A stretch of DNA of 64,000 nucleotides from Theocolax elegans (GCA_026168455.1 CM047427.1:39064905-39128904); one strand, 5' to 3'; counted from the first letter of the stretch, positions 32,699 to 45,575 are shown. The notes: generated from the sequence alone by a model not told the origin. Made by a program: numbers and translations.

Positions 32699-33690
32699 GG
32701 TATTCCACGTGAAGTGGTCCGATCATAATTTTAAAATGCACCAAATTTTGAGTACACATTGCAAATGTTTTTCAGAATACAGAAAAAAATTTTTAGGTAC
32801 TGGAATTTATTAGCTCAAAAGTTATTCTTACCTCAAAAAGTGAACTTTTTCCAGTTTTTTTCAACACCAGCTGGGTTCATCGCTATTTAACTCAAAATCT
32901 ATCAACTTTTACTATACAACATTATATGTAACATTCGTTGCTAATTATGTGTAGAATTTATCCTTCTGGGTTAGAATTTCTAATCTCAAGGTCAATTTTA
33001 CATAAACTACATGTCAAGATTCAACTTAAAAAAGTGTAAGTTCGTCACGATTAATTTTTTTATCCAAAAGTCTAAAAGAAAGCTTGGAGCAATACCTTTT
33101 AAATGGTCTGTAGCATTTTTATGGCCTTCAATTCTGTAAAAAGTTATGATAATTTTAAGAAAGACAAAAAATTCACAAAAATTAACATGGTATTTCCCAT
33201 TTAAAATTTTAAAATATTTGGTGTTTCTTTAAATTATCATAACTTTTTACAGAATTGAAGGCCCGAAAAATGTTACAGACCATTTGAAAGGTATTGCTCC
33301 AAGCTTTATTTTAGACTTTTGGATAAAAATATCAATTGTGGCAAACTTACACTTTTTTTAAGTTGAATATTGACATGTAGTTTATGTAACATTGACCTTG
33401 AGATTAGAAATTCTAACCCAGAAGGATAAATTCTACACATAATTAGCAACGAATGTTACATATAATGTTGTATAGTAAAAGTTGATAGATTTTGAGTTAA
33501 ATAGCGATGAACCCAGCTGGTGTTGAAAAAAACTGGAAAAAGTTCACTTTTTGAGGTTAGAATAACTTTTGAGCTAATAAATACCAGTTCCTAAAAATTT
33601 TTTTCTGTATTCTGAAAAACATTTGCAATGTGTACCCAAAATTTGGTGCATTTTAAAATTTTGATCGGACCACTTCACGTGGAATACCCC
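32697..33690. mobile_element. Long hairpin (foldback) element FB3
   Basis: 994 bp. Termini GGGGTATTCCACGTGAAGTG and its mirror at 33671-33690. Arms are about 450 bp, with a ~90-bp centre around ACATGGTATTTCCC. Divergence between arms is a few percent. The right end abuts ATATATA. A half copy with the same 5' flank lies at 60339-60861. Confidence 0.85.
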
Positions 33691-33698
33691 ATATATAT

Positions 33699-34500
33699 TT
33701 GCGAAAGTTTTCGATGATAGTAATTCAACAAATCACCAATCATTTAGAAGCTAATAATATGTTATCACCTTACCAATCTAGGTTTCGTATTTCATTCAAT
33801 GCCCAAACTACTTTACTAAAGCTTACTGAGGATATTCGTTTAGGTATGGATCAAAGTTTGGTTACCTTCCTAAACTTTTTTGACTTTAAGACAGCTTTTG
33901 ATACTTTAAATAATTTTGAACATCTTCGTGTGCTGAAAAACCTTAATTTTGCAAATGATAATTAAATAAATAATTAATGACATTAATTTTGTAATTGAAT
34001 GGCTTCACTTTGTTCTTACCACTTTATCATTTGCAATTTATTAATACAACGTCTGGAGTACAACAAGGCACAACACCTGGTCCAATAATTTTTCTTATTT
34101 TTATAAATTCAATTTATAAACATATAATACATGCAATCCTAGTGAGTATACTACAGCCATTAATAAGCATATTCCTGATACTGTAAGGATATCAAACTAA
34201 GCCCATATCTATGGCTTAGACTTAAACTTTATTAAAACTGAGGCTATGCTAGTAGGTTCGACTCAACAACTCTGGGTTATAAATCGGAAGCAGCTGCCTT
34301 CAATAACCATAGATAGCCATAAAATTAAGCTAGTTAAGACAGTACGAAATCTTGGACTTGTAATTAATGAAAATTTATAATGGAACTCCCATGTATCAAA
34401 TGTAATTACTCGAGTACATAATGTACTTCATAAATTGAGAAGGATTGAGAGAAATAAGCGAAATTTTCTTTCTTATTCTTTTAGAAAGATGTTAGTCACT
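33699..34500 (+). pseudogene. CR1/L2-type LINE reverse transcriptase remnant
   Basis: Frames carry NAQTTLLKLTEDIRLGMDQS, FFDFKTAFDTLNN and GVQQGTTPGPIIFLIFINS, then a diverged thumb region with TEAMLVGSTQQL and VRNLGLVINENL. The catalytic YADD is lost in a deleted or scrambled stretch after 34150. Same LINE type as the endonuclease remnant at 12680. The last 100 bp are inside the tandemly duplicated unit. Confidence 0.65.
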
Positions 34501-34642
34501 GCCTTAAGGGGAGCACCATTAAGGTGGCGGAACCATTATAGCGGAACCAAAAATAAAATACACAGGAATTCTTAGCTAATTTTTAGCCAATTTATTGCTA
34601 AAATAAGGAATTTATAGCTACGTCCAGTACCAAGTTAACACC

Positions 34643-34979
34643 GGTTCCGCTAGCTTAACGTTTAAGCTAGCGGAACCTTTTATAACTCGCATCCTAATTG
34701 AGCTATCGGAATAAGCCCAGCGCCATATTTTTTAGCTCGTCAAACTGTACAAGAATTCATACAGGTATTAGCCAAATTAAATTTCCTAACCTCAAAATTA
34801 CCCTTTCAAGGTTATTATCATTAAAAACTTGGAAAAAAATTTAATTCCGTCGAAAAACAAATAGTGAGTATTGATTTACTTATTATAGCTAATTTATTGC
34901 TACAATAAGGAATTTATAGCTACGTCCAGTATCGAGTTAACACCGGTTCCGCTAGCTTAACGTTTAAGCTAGCGGAACC
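34643..34979. repeat. Two perfect 16-bp-arm palindromes within a ~300-bp direct repeat
   Basis: GGTTCCGCTAGCTTAA, a 3-nt loop, and its exact complement occur at 34643-34677 and 34945-34979. Each sits in a ~150-bp repeated block starting AATTTATTGCTA. The same pair recurs in unit 2 at 38800-38834 and 39102-39136. Confidence 0.85.
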
Positions 34980-35039
34980 TTTTATAACTCGCGTCCTAAT
35001 TGAGCTATCGGAATAAACCCAGCGCCATAATTTTTAGCT

Positions 35040-37610
35040 TGTAAAATGAAATAAAATATTAGCTTGATATTACACAGATTTGGAATATCTAATCGTAATC
35101 ATTTTTTTTATATTGTATTTTTTACTCGAGAACAAAACTTAACAAAGTCTTGAAGTTTTTAGAGCAAAAAGTTCGTAATATTTCCAATATCACAACTTTT
35201 TTCAACTGATCATATTAATAATTTTTTGAACTTCGAATTTTATACCAAATTGAATATTTTTAGCAATAATTTAAAAACGAATGTAGATAACTTGACAATC
35301 TTTCAACCAGAAGACAAATCAATTTACGAAGTTCAACGTTCTGCCTCGTTACTAAAAAAAATAATATACAATAGACGGGAGGGAAAGTGTCGATCATGTA
35401 TATTTGCCGTACTCGGGTTTGGCTGCTTTGTCCATATTTTAGGTCGTATTTTTTATTTTTGTATTCTGAAATGTGGGAGTAGTTAATTTTTAACATTATT
35501 TCGGATAATTTCTTTGATTGTCTATGTTGGACAAATAGCTTAAAAACTATTCTAGTTTGAAAATTGTTGAAGATTTTGGGTTTGATGTAATTCATTCGAG
35601 TAATTAAGGCGTTTTGATATACAAGGTGATCGCATTTTGTATAAATTGTGCAACTGAATTATTTTAATTATAACTATTTTTAATTATTTAATGAGTGAGA
35701 AGCAATAATTGAGATTCAAAGAAGTAAATATAGTTGACCTGAAATTGAATGAGTGTTTCGATTTATGGTGTGGTTAAGCAATTAGTGTTTATTGCTTTTT
35801 TTAACTTTCAGATTATTCTTGTTTAATACTTCATTGACTTTATAGAAAATATACCGATTTCTTCTATTTTATATAATTTCAACAACACTTATAATAAATT
35901 CGTTTTGATATCTATTCATTTATAAGTACCAATCTGGAATTTATTTTTAATAAATGCTTTGTTTAAAACCAGATATTGCACGTTTCCGTTCTTTATTAGC
36001 ATTTCGATGGGAGCATAGAATGAGAGATGTTAAATAATGAAAAAGTGGAAAATGATCTTACACAAACTGTGTTGTGAAAATGATTTTTATTCTTACTTTT
36101 AAACCAAATATCTCATTTTTAGGCACGACTCACTACACGAGTGTACCTTATATTATTGCAATCCAAAAAAGTGTTCTTTCTAAAATATCTGAAAAATTTA
36201 GTATTCACTTCTTGAGAATCTTATACTTATATTCCACTATAGTTCTATTTCCAGCCACATCGATAAAATTGTATTTAAGTTATATCACTGTATACATTTT
36301 TATTTTTGCATTATCACAAAATGTAATGCTCGTACACACAAATTTTCATCTATTTTTAACGCTAGAGTTTCGAAAAGGCGTTTAGATCATAAATTGTATA
36401 AAAATAAAAAGGTATTGTATGAAGAAAATCTCAAAAAGTTTTTCAACGATTCGGCTAAAATTTTGAGGGTATCTTTCTCATGACTTGGGAACCTTATGGT
36501 TCTATTTCCAAGTACATCGATGAAAACGATTTAAAGTTCTAACGATGTTTACATTTTCGCAAAAACGGGTTTCTGAAATAACTCGAAATCTTGAGGTCTT
36601 ACAAAAAATTCTAAGTAAACGAAATGTTCCTTACGCAATTACAAAACTTTTTCCCATTGGACACTTCGATCCGAGACGAATTTATCGAGATAAACATGTG
36701 AAAGCGCTTAAAATAATGAAAAATTCTCGAAAATGCGTTTTTATATTGGATACTTTGCAATAGTATTTACTAATTATACATTCTCAGACAAAGCCTGTTA
36801 GTGTTAGTGTTTAGTTACTGTAACTGAGTTAGTGTTAGTGTACTAGTTAGTGTAAAATAAAATCTCAAAAATATATAAACTCAATTTTTTTCTTAAAATA
36901 ATAAATAAAAAATTCATATTATAAGCTACGTCTGAATAAACTGGTAATGGTTTATATTTGTCAATTTTATTTTAATTAATTCATATTGTGTAGTACAACT
37001 TTACCTTATATATAATGAATTGTTTTATTTTATATATTTAGTGTATAATCGAAAATTTATTTTGAAATAATAGTGAATAAGTTGGTAATACAAAAATTAA
37101 TTATCGATTTAATATTTTTGTACAAGCTTAACTTTACAAGTTTACATTTGAAAAATTGTTATAATTTCCGTAAGTTTACAGATACTTGAGGGGACAAATT
37201 CCATCATTTAATAAGCTTTCAAAAATGTTCCTTTTAAATTTATATATAAAAAAATTATACTTAATACTGTATTTTGGAAAAAGGCTTTGCGCGGTGCACG
37301 ATTGCTCAGGTTATTGTTGATGAAATCGAACATAATCACTCGCGATTTTTTTCTTTTACAAGTAGTAATAGTTAAGTCGAATAATTTTTTTAAAAAATGC
37401 CTGTTCTCCTTTTTTTTTACACCAAAATATTCAATGGATAATTTTAATTAAATATTGTAATATGGAAACTGTTTCTAAAGTCTAAAATAGATATAAAAGA
37501 GTTTTTCGAATAACCGTTAATAAATAAACTATTAAATAAAATGAAAAAAATTTTTTACATAGAAAATTATTTATAAAAAGTAATCATCACTAATTTCATG
37601 AAATTGAAAA
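35040..37610. other. Unassigned part of the duplicated unit
   Basis: AT-rich. Open stretches at 35226-35486, 36074-36385 and 36545-36763 (plus) are repeated unchanged in unit 2 but show no recognisable domain or codon pattern. TTAGTG repeats lie at 36799-36860. No gene is claimed. Confidence 0.4.
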
Positions 37611-38554
37611 TCTTCGAAAAACGATTATGTGTCGGGTAATAAATGCTCGGCAAAATAAGTTGAAATCGCGCAGAGCAATAAACCCTTGCCCAAATGATGC
37701 AGGTACGCGGGACTAGAAAAATGCTCAAAAATTCGGCAAGCCTTGAAAAAAAAGAAATGCCCGGCGAAATTGCCGACATGAGAAAGAAAAAAAAAGATCA
37801 TACTGAAACGCTGCAGGTGCGCGGAACTACAGAAATACTCAAAAATTCGGCAAGCCTTGAAAAAAAGGAAATGCCCGGCAAAATTGCCGGCATGAGAAAG
37901 AAAAAAAAAGGGTATAGTGAAACGCTGCAAGTGCGCGGAGCTAGAAAAAATTTCGGAAAATTTCTTAACCATCGAAAAACGATTTATGTGTCGGGTAATA
38001 AATGCTCGGCAAAATAAGTTGAAATCGCGCAGAGCAATAAACCCTTGCCCAAATGATGCAGGTACGCGGGACTAGAAAAATGCTCAAAATTCGGCAAGCC
38101 TTGAAAAAAAAAAGAAATGCCCGGCGAAATTGCCGACATGAGAAAGAAAAAAAAAGATCATACTGAAACGCTGCAGGTACGCGGAACTACAGAAATACTC
38201 AAAAATTCGACAAGCCTTGAAAAAAAAGGAAATGCCCGGCAAAATTGCCGCATAAGAAAGAAAAAAAAAAGGGTCATAGTGAAACGCTGCAAGTGCGCGG
38301 AGCTAGAAAAAATTTCGGAAAATTTCTTAACCCTCGAAAAAACGATTTATGTGTCGGGTAATAAATGCTCGGCAAAATAAGTTGAAATCGCGCAGAGCAA
38401 TAAACCCTTGCCCAAATGATGCAGGTACGCGGGACTAGAAAAATGCTCAAAAATTCGGCAAGCCTTGAAAAAAAGGAAATGCCCGGCAAAATTGCCGGCA
38501 TGAGAAAGAAAAAAAAAGATCATACTGAAACGCTGCAGGTGCGCGGAACTACAG
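37610..38554. repeat. Higher-order satellite array, part 1
   Basis: About 2.6 copies of a ~360-bp unit. Marker CAAATGATGCAGGTACGCGG recurs at about 37691, 38051 and 38412. Each unit has three related sub-monomers of about 118, 113 and 129 bp, starting at (A/C)TGCAGGT.CGCGG. A hairpin-forming CCGGCGAAATTGCCG lies in each. Confidence 0.9.
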
Positions 38555-41500
38555 AAATGTAATTACTCGAGTACATAATGTACTTCATAAATTGAGAAGG
38601 ATTGAGAGAAATAAGCGAAATTTTCTTTCTTATTCTTTTAGAAAGATGTTAGTCACTGCCTTAAGGGGAGCACCATTAAGGTGGCGGAACCATTATAGCG
38701 GAACCAAAAATAAAATACACAGGAATTCTTAGCTAATTTTTAGCCAATTTATTGCTAAAATAAGGAATTTATAGCTACGTCCAGTACCAAGTTAACACCG
38801 GTTCCGCTAGCTTAACGTTTAAGCTAGCGGAACCTTTTATAACTCGCATCCTAATTGAGCTATCGGAATAAGCCCAGCGCCATATTTTTTAGCTCGTCAA
38901 ACTGTACAAGAATTCATACAGGTATTAGCCAAATTAAATTTCCTAACCTCAAAATTACCCTTTCAAGGTTATTATCATTAAAAACTTGGAAAAAAATTTA
39001 ATTCCGTCGAAAAACAAATAGTGAGTATTGATTTACTTATTATAGCTAATTTATTGCTACAATAAGGAATTTATAGCTACGTCCAGTATCGAGTTAACAC
39101 CGGTTCCGCTAGCTTAACGTTTAAGCTAGCGGAACCTTTTATAACTCGCGTCCTAATTGAGCTATCGGAATAAACCCAGCGCCATAATTTTTAGCTTGTA
39201 AAATGAAATAAAATATTAGCTTGATATTACACAGATTTGGAATATCTAATCGTAATCATTTTTTTTTATATTGTATTTTTTACTCGAGAACAAAACTTAA
39301 CAAAGTCTTGAAGTTTTTAGAGCAAAAAGTTCGTAATATTTCCAATATCACAACTTTTTTCAACTGATCATATTAATAATTTTTTGAACTTCGAATTTTA
39401 TACCAAATTGAATATTTTTAGCAATAATTTAAAAACGAATGTAGATAACTTGACAATCTTTCAACCAGAAGACAAATCAATTTACGAAGTTCAACGTTCT
39501 GCCTCGTTACTAAAAAAAATAATATACAATAGACGGGAGGGAAAGTGTCGATCATGTATATTTGCCGTACTCGGGTTTGGCTGCTTTGTCCATATTTTAG
39601 GTCGTATTTTTATTTTTGTATTCTGAAATGTGGGAGTAGTTAATTTTTAACATTATTTCGGATAATTTCTTTGATTGTCTATGTTGGACAAATAGCTTAA
39701 AAACTATTCTAGTTTGAAAATTGTTGAAGATTTTGGGTTTGATGTAATTCATTCGAGTAATTAAGGCGTTTTGATATACAAGGTGATCGCATTTTGTATA
39801 AATTGTGCAACTGAATTATTTTAATTATAACTATTTTTAATTATTTAATGAGTGAGAAGCAATAATTGAGATTCAAAGAAGTAAATATAGTTGACCTGAA
39901 ATTGAATGAGTGTTTCGATTTATGGTGTGGTTAAGCAATTAGTGTTTATTGCTTTTTTTAACTTTCAGATTATTCTTGTTTAATACTTCATTGACTTTAT
40001 AGAAAATATACCGATTTCTTCTATTTTATATAATTTCAACAACACTTATAATAAATTCGTTTTGATATCTATTCATTTATAAGTACCAATCTGGAATTTA
40101 TTTTTAATAAATGCTTTGTTTAAAACCAGATATTGCACGTTTCCGTTCTTTATTAGCATTTCGATGGGAGCATAGAATGAGAGATGTTAAATAATGAAAA
40201 AGTGGAAAATGATCTTACACAAACTGTGTTGTGAAAATGATTTTTATTCTTACTTTTAAACCAAATATCTCATTTTTAGGCACGACTCACTACACGAGTG
40301 TACCTTATATTATTGCAATCCAAAAAAGTGTTCTTTCTAAAATATCTGAAAAATTTAGTATTCACTTCTTGAGAATCTTATACTTATATTCCACTATAGT
40401 TCTATTTCCAGCCACATCGATAAAATTGTATTTAAGTTATATCACTGTATACATTTTTATTTTTGCATTATCACAAAATGTAATGCTCGTACACACAAAT
40501 TTTCATCTATTTTTAACGCTAGAGTTTCGAAAAGGCGTTTAGATCATAAATTGTATAAAAATAAAAAGGTATTGTATGAAGAAAATCTCAAAAAGTTTTT
40601 CAACGATTCGGCTAAAATTTTGAGGGTATCTTTCTCATGACTTGGGAACCTTATGGTTCTATTTCCAAGTACATCGATGAAAACGATTTAAAGTTCTAAC
40701 GATGTTTACATTTTCGCAAAAACGGGTTTCTGAAATAACTCGAAATCTTGAGGTCTTACAAAAAATTCTAAGTAAACGAAATGTTCCTTACGCAATTACA
40801 AAACTTTTTCCCATTGGACACTTCGATCCGAGACGAATTTATCGAGATAAACATGTGAAAGCGCTTAAAATAATGAAAAATTCTCGAAAATGCGTTTTTA
40901 TATTGGATACTTTGCAATAGTATTTACTAATTATACATTCTCAGACAAAGCCTGTTAGTGTTAGTGTTTAGTTACTGTAACTGAGTTAGTGTTAGTGTAC
41001 TAGTTAGTGTAAAATAAAATCTCAAAAATATATAAACTCAATTTTTTTCTTAAATAATAAATAAAAAATTCATATTATAAGCTACGTCTGAATAAACTGG
41101 TAATGGTTTATATTTGTCAATTTTATTTTAATTAATTCATATTGTGTAGTACAACTTTACCTTATATATAATGAATTGTTTTATTTTATATATTTAGTGT
41201 ATAATCGAAAATTTATTTTGAAATAATAGTGAATAAGTTGGTAATACAAAAATTAATTATCGATTTAATATTTTTGTACAAGCTTAACTTTACAAGTTTA
41301 CATTTGAAAAATTGTTATAATTTCCGTAAGTTTACAGATACTTGAGGGGACAAATTCCATCATTTAATAAGCTTTCAAAAATGTTCCTTTTAAATTTATA
41401 TATAAAAAAATTATACTTAATACTGTATTTTGGAAAAAGGCTTTGCGCGGTGCACGATTGCTCAGGTTATTGTTGATGAAATCGAACATAATCACTCGCG

Positions 41501-42711
41501 ATTTTTTTCTTTTTACAAGTAGTAATAGTTAAGTCGAATAATTTTTTTAAAAAATGCCTGTTCTCCTTTTTTTTTACACCAAAATATTCAATGGATAATT
41601 TTAATTAAATATTGTAATATGGAAACTGTTTCTAAAGTCTAAAATAAGATATAAAAGAGTTTTTCGAATAACCGTTAATAAATAAACTATTAAATAAAAT
41701 GAAAAAAATTTTTTACATAGAAAATTATTTATAAAAAGTAATCATCACTAATTTCATGAAATTGAAAATCTTCGAAAAACGATTTATGTGTCGGGTAATA
41801 AATGCTCGGCAAAATAAGTTGAAATCGCGCAGAGCAATAAACCCTTGCCCAAATGATGCAGGTACGCGGGACTAGAAAAATGCTCAAAAATTCGGCAAGC
41901 CTTGAAAAAAAAAGAAATGCCCGGCGAATTTGCCGACATGAGAAAGAAAAAAAAAGATCATACTGAAACGCTGCAGGTACGCGGAACTTCAGAAATACTC
42001 AAAAATTCGGCAAGCCTTGAAAAAAAGGAAATGCCCGGCAAAATTGCCGCATGAGAAAGAAAAAAAAAAGGGTCATAGTGAAACGCTGCAAGTGCGCGGA
42101 GCTAGAAAAAATTTCGGAAAATTTCTTAACCCTCGAAAAACGATTTATGTGTCGGGTAATAAATGCTCGGCAAAATAAGTTGAAATCGCGCAGAGCAATA
42201 AACCCTTGCCCAAATGATGCAGGTACGCGGGACTAGAAAAATGCTCAAAAATTCGGCAAGCCTTGAAAAAAAAAGAAATGCCCGGCGAAATTGCCGACAT
42301 GAGAAAGAAAAAAAAAGATCATACTGAAACGCTGCAGGTGCGCGGAACTACAGAAATACTCAAAAATTCGGCAAGCCTTGAAAAAAAGGAAATGCCCGGC
42401 AAAATTGCCGCATGAGAAAGAAAAAAAAAGGGTATAGTGAAACGCTGCAAGTGCGCGGAGCTAGAAAAAATTTCGGAAAATTTCTTAACCCTCGAAAAAC
42501 GATTTATGTGTCGGGTAATAAATGCTCGGCAAAATAAGTTGAAATCGCGCAGAGCAATAAACCCTTGCCCAAATGATGCAGGTACGCGGGACTAGAAAAA
42601 TGCTCAAAAATTCGGCAAGCCTTGAAAAAAAAAGAAATGCCCGGCGAAATTGCCGACATGAGAAAGAAAAAAAAAGATCATACTGAAACGCTGCAGGTAC
42701 GCGGAACTACA
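38555..42711. repeat. 4,157-bp tandem duplication, unit 2
   Basis: Second unit, offset 4,157 bp from unit 1 throughout (for example 36074 and 40231). It runs directly into the longer satellite array. Confidence 0.9.
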
Positions 42712-43710
42712 GAAATACTCAAAAATTCGGCAAGCCTTGAAAAAAAGGAAATGCCCGGCAAAATTGCCGGCATGAGAAAGAAAAAAAAAGGGTATAGTGA
42801 AACGCTGCAAGTGCGCGGAGCTAGAAAAAATTTCGGAAAATTTCTTAACCATCGAAAAACGATTTATGTGTCGGGTAATAAATGCTCGGCAAAATAAGTT
42901 GAAATCGCGCAGAGCAATAAACCCTTGCCCAAATGATGCAGGTACGCGGGACTAGAAAATGCTCAAAAATTCGGCAAGCCTTGAAAAAAAAAGAAATGCC
43001 CGGCGAAATTGCCGACATGAGAAAGAAAAAAAAAGATCATACTGAAACGCTGCAGGTACGCGGAACTACAGAAATACTCAAAAATTCGACAAGCCTTGAA
43101 AAAAAGGAAATGCCCGGCAAAATTGCCGCATAAGAAAGAAAAAAAAAAGGGTCATAGTGAAACGCTGCAAGTGCGCGGAGCTAGAAAAAATTTCGGAAAA
43201 TTTCTTAACCCTCGAAAAACGATTTATGTGTCGGGTAATAAATGCTCGGCAAAATAAGTTGAAATCGCGCAGAGCAATAAACCCTTGCCCAAATGATGCA
43301 GGTACGCGGGACTAGAAAAATGCTCAAAAATTCGGCAAGCCTTGAACAAAAAAGAAATGCCCGGCGAAATTGCCGACATGAGAAAGAAAAAAAAAGATCA
43401 TACTGAAACGCTGCAGGTGCGCGGAACTACAGAAATACTCAAAAATTCGGCAAGCCTTGAAAAAAAGGAAATGCCCGGCGAAATTGCCGACATTAGAAAG
43501 AAAAAAAAAGATCATACTGAAACGCTGCAGGTGCGCGGAGCTATAAAAAATTTCGGAAAATTTCTCAACCTTCGAAAAACTAGTTATGAGCAGGATAATA
43601 AATGCTCGGCAAAACAACTTGGAATCGCGCGGACCTCGAGAAAAAATTTTTTTGTACGTGTATAGCAATAAACCCTTGCCGAAATGATGCAGGTGCGTGG
43701 GACCAAAGAT
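41770..43710. repeat. Higher-order satellite array, part 2
   Basis: Five ~360-bp units (markers near 41850, 42210, 42570, 42930 and 43290). The last unit diverges after 43540 and carries extra sequence (GGACCTCGAGAAAAAA) before leaving the array near 43710. A- and G-rich runs vary by one base between units. Reading frames inside are a by-product of the period. Confidence 0.9.
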
Positions 43711-43911
43711 TTATTTGTGGGGCATGGAATAAAGGTTTGGCAGAAACTCGAAAACGCGCATAACACTAAATTTTTTTTTTTTTACGCGTAGAGAAAATTG
43801 TCGAAGGGAGGAAAATAAGTTAACCAATAAGGAGCTTTTACCCCAAAGTCGTGGAAAGAAGGGCGTATTTAGTGAAACCAAATAAATACCCGAGATGTGG
43901 TGCAAAGCAGT

Positions 43912-44520
43912 AAGTGTTTTTTAAAATTTTTAAGCTAATTTTTTAAATGGCATTTTAAAATTTTTTTTAGAAAATTTATTTGTTCAAAAAATTTTTGTAT
44001 AGTATTTTGAAAATTTTTTTAAGATGTCATTTTAGAAAAAAATTTTTTTGTTTTAAAATTTTTTTAAATTTATTTGCATTTTTTAAATTAATTTAAAAAT
44101 TTTTCTTAAAATTTTTTGAAATTAGTTTAAAATTTTTTTAACTTTTTTTTCAAAATTTTTTGAAAATTTTTTTTAATATATTTTTTTAAAATTTTTGAAA
44201 TTTTTTTTCAAAAATTTTTTTTTTAAATTTTTTTATGAAATGTTTTTTAAAAATGTTTTTTAAAATTTTTTCAAAATTTTGTAAAACTTTTTTAGTATTA
44301 AATTTTGTAGCAATTTTTGAGATGATATTTTAAAACTTCTTTTGAAATTTATTTGTGTAAAAAAAAATTTTTGTATAGTTTTTAAAATAACGTATTAAAA
44401 AATTTTTCCATAACGTTTTAAAAAATTTTTCCATAAATTTTAAAAAAAATTTTTTTTTAATTTTTCTGTAAAATTTTTTTTTTTGCTGAAAATTTATTTG
44501 ATATGTAAAAGTTAATGTGT
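43912..44520. other. A/T homopolymer-rich intron-like tract
   Basis: Over 600 bp composed mostly of AAAATTTTTT runs. No coding signal. Confidence 0.6.
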
Positions 44521-45094
44521 TTTTTTTTTATTTCTTTTTCAGTGCCGAATCTACCTCAAAGTGCAGCTCTGTAGGAACTCTATTTGTCGCCTCCGAGGAC
44601 ACCAGAGGTGCAAGGGATAAGGAAGCAGGTTAAACCGAGAGCGCGATCACGGTCGAGGTGTAGTTCGAGCTCTGCATCGAGCTCCTCTTCGAGCTCCTCG
44701 TCGAGCTCCTCATCGAGCTCCTCATCGAGCTCGTCCATGAAAAGAAAAAGGGTTGCCGATTTACCGCGTATACCCGAGAAAATTAAGTCGGATTTGGAAT
44801 CAAGTTGTGTAGCGCCAATACAATTAAAAAGACCGATTCACCACCTTCTAGGAGAGATGTAATAGAAGAAAGTGGTATTAAAGGTAAAAAAATTTTGACT
44901 TTATTACATCACATGTTTCAATTTTTCATTTATATAAATAAAAAAAAAAATTTTTTTTCTCTTTACAGATAAGGTGCAACCAAGGGAAGAAGCTAAAAAA
45001 GAAAATGTCTGCCTCGGATAATCGAGGACATAACTATTTTAAATTAGTTTTTTTTTGTAAAATATATTATATTATGTAACTATACAAAAATTGT

Positions 45095-45100
45095 AATAAA
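45095..45100 (+). terminator. Polyadenylation signal AATAAA
   Basis: Follows the stop codon of the serine-rich gene by 74 bp. A T/G-poor downstream region makes it only moderately convincing. Confidence 0.4.
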
Positions 45101-45575
45101 CAATGTAATACAATAATTAATTATTTTTTTAAATTCACCTCCCCCCCCTTCCTTACTACAATTAGTCATAATATCAGAATAATTCCAACGGTTAAGGAGA
45201 TGTAAACCCATTAAAACCAAATCATTATTTATTTTTTCTTAAGTAAACAGTATACTTTATCGAAAAAAAAAAACGCTCTGTAACGGTGTTGTATTTACAT
45301 TAAAGATAGTATATGAATTTTTTCAAATTTTTTATCAATAAATCAACGAGATTTTTGAGCAGCCGTGCAGCATTGTTTTTAACTATATATTACCGACCAA
45401 AAAATGGTTATTTCTATATAATTCATTTTAAATTAATTATTTTGAAAAAATCGCTCTGTAACGGTATTCTATTTGCTTTCAACATTATCTATAAATTTTT
45501 TCAGATTTTTTAATTCCATTAGTTTTTTAAATTTTTTGGGATTTTAGAGGTAGGTTCCTGTAATTTGGGTATCAC

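Larger units (their letters stand above)
34398..38554. repeat. 4,157-bp tandem duplication, unit 1
   Basis: Nearly identical to 38555-42711, with a few single-base and homopolymer differences (for example a T-run near 35451). It begins inside the LINE remnant and ends inside a satellite monomer. The join between units shows AAAT microhomology. Confidence 0.9.
43711..45100 (+). pseudogene. Serine/arginine-rich small gene, three exons, frame-broken
   Basis: Donor AGCA|GTAAGTG at 43909/43910 and acceptor TTTCTTTTTCAG ending at 44542 define an AT-extreme ~633-bp intron. Donor AAAG|GTAAAA (44883/44884) and acceptor CTCTTTACAG (44968) define a second one of 85 bp. Exon 2 encodes RARSRSRCSSSS with a run of about 20 serines (GAGCTC repeats), then MKRKRVADLPRIPEK. 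Exon 3 ends at TAA 45019-45021 and AATAAA follows at 45095. Two single-base frame changes in exon 2 break the reading. The 5' exon abuts the satellite. It may be the outermost gene of the Polinton (a basic core-like protein) or a host fragment; I cannot tell. Confidence 0.4.

Noticed and set aside
36074..36763. Open frames in the duplicated 4.16-kb unit
   Set aside because: Identity between units is by recent duplication, not by selection; no domain or gene signals seen.
37694..38380. Lysine-rich frames with repeated METLQVRG-like words
   Set aside because: They are translations of the satellite, with indels shifting the frame between units.
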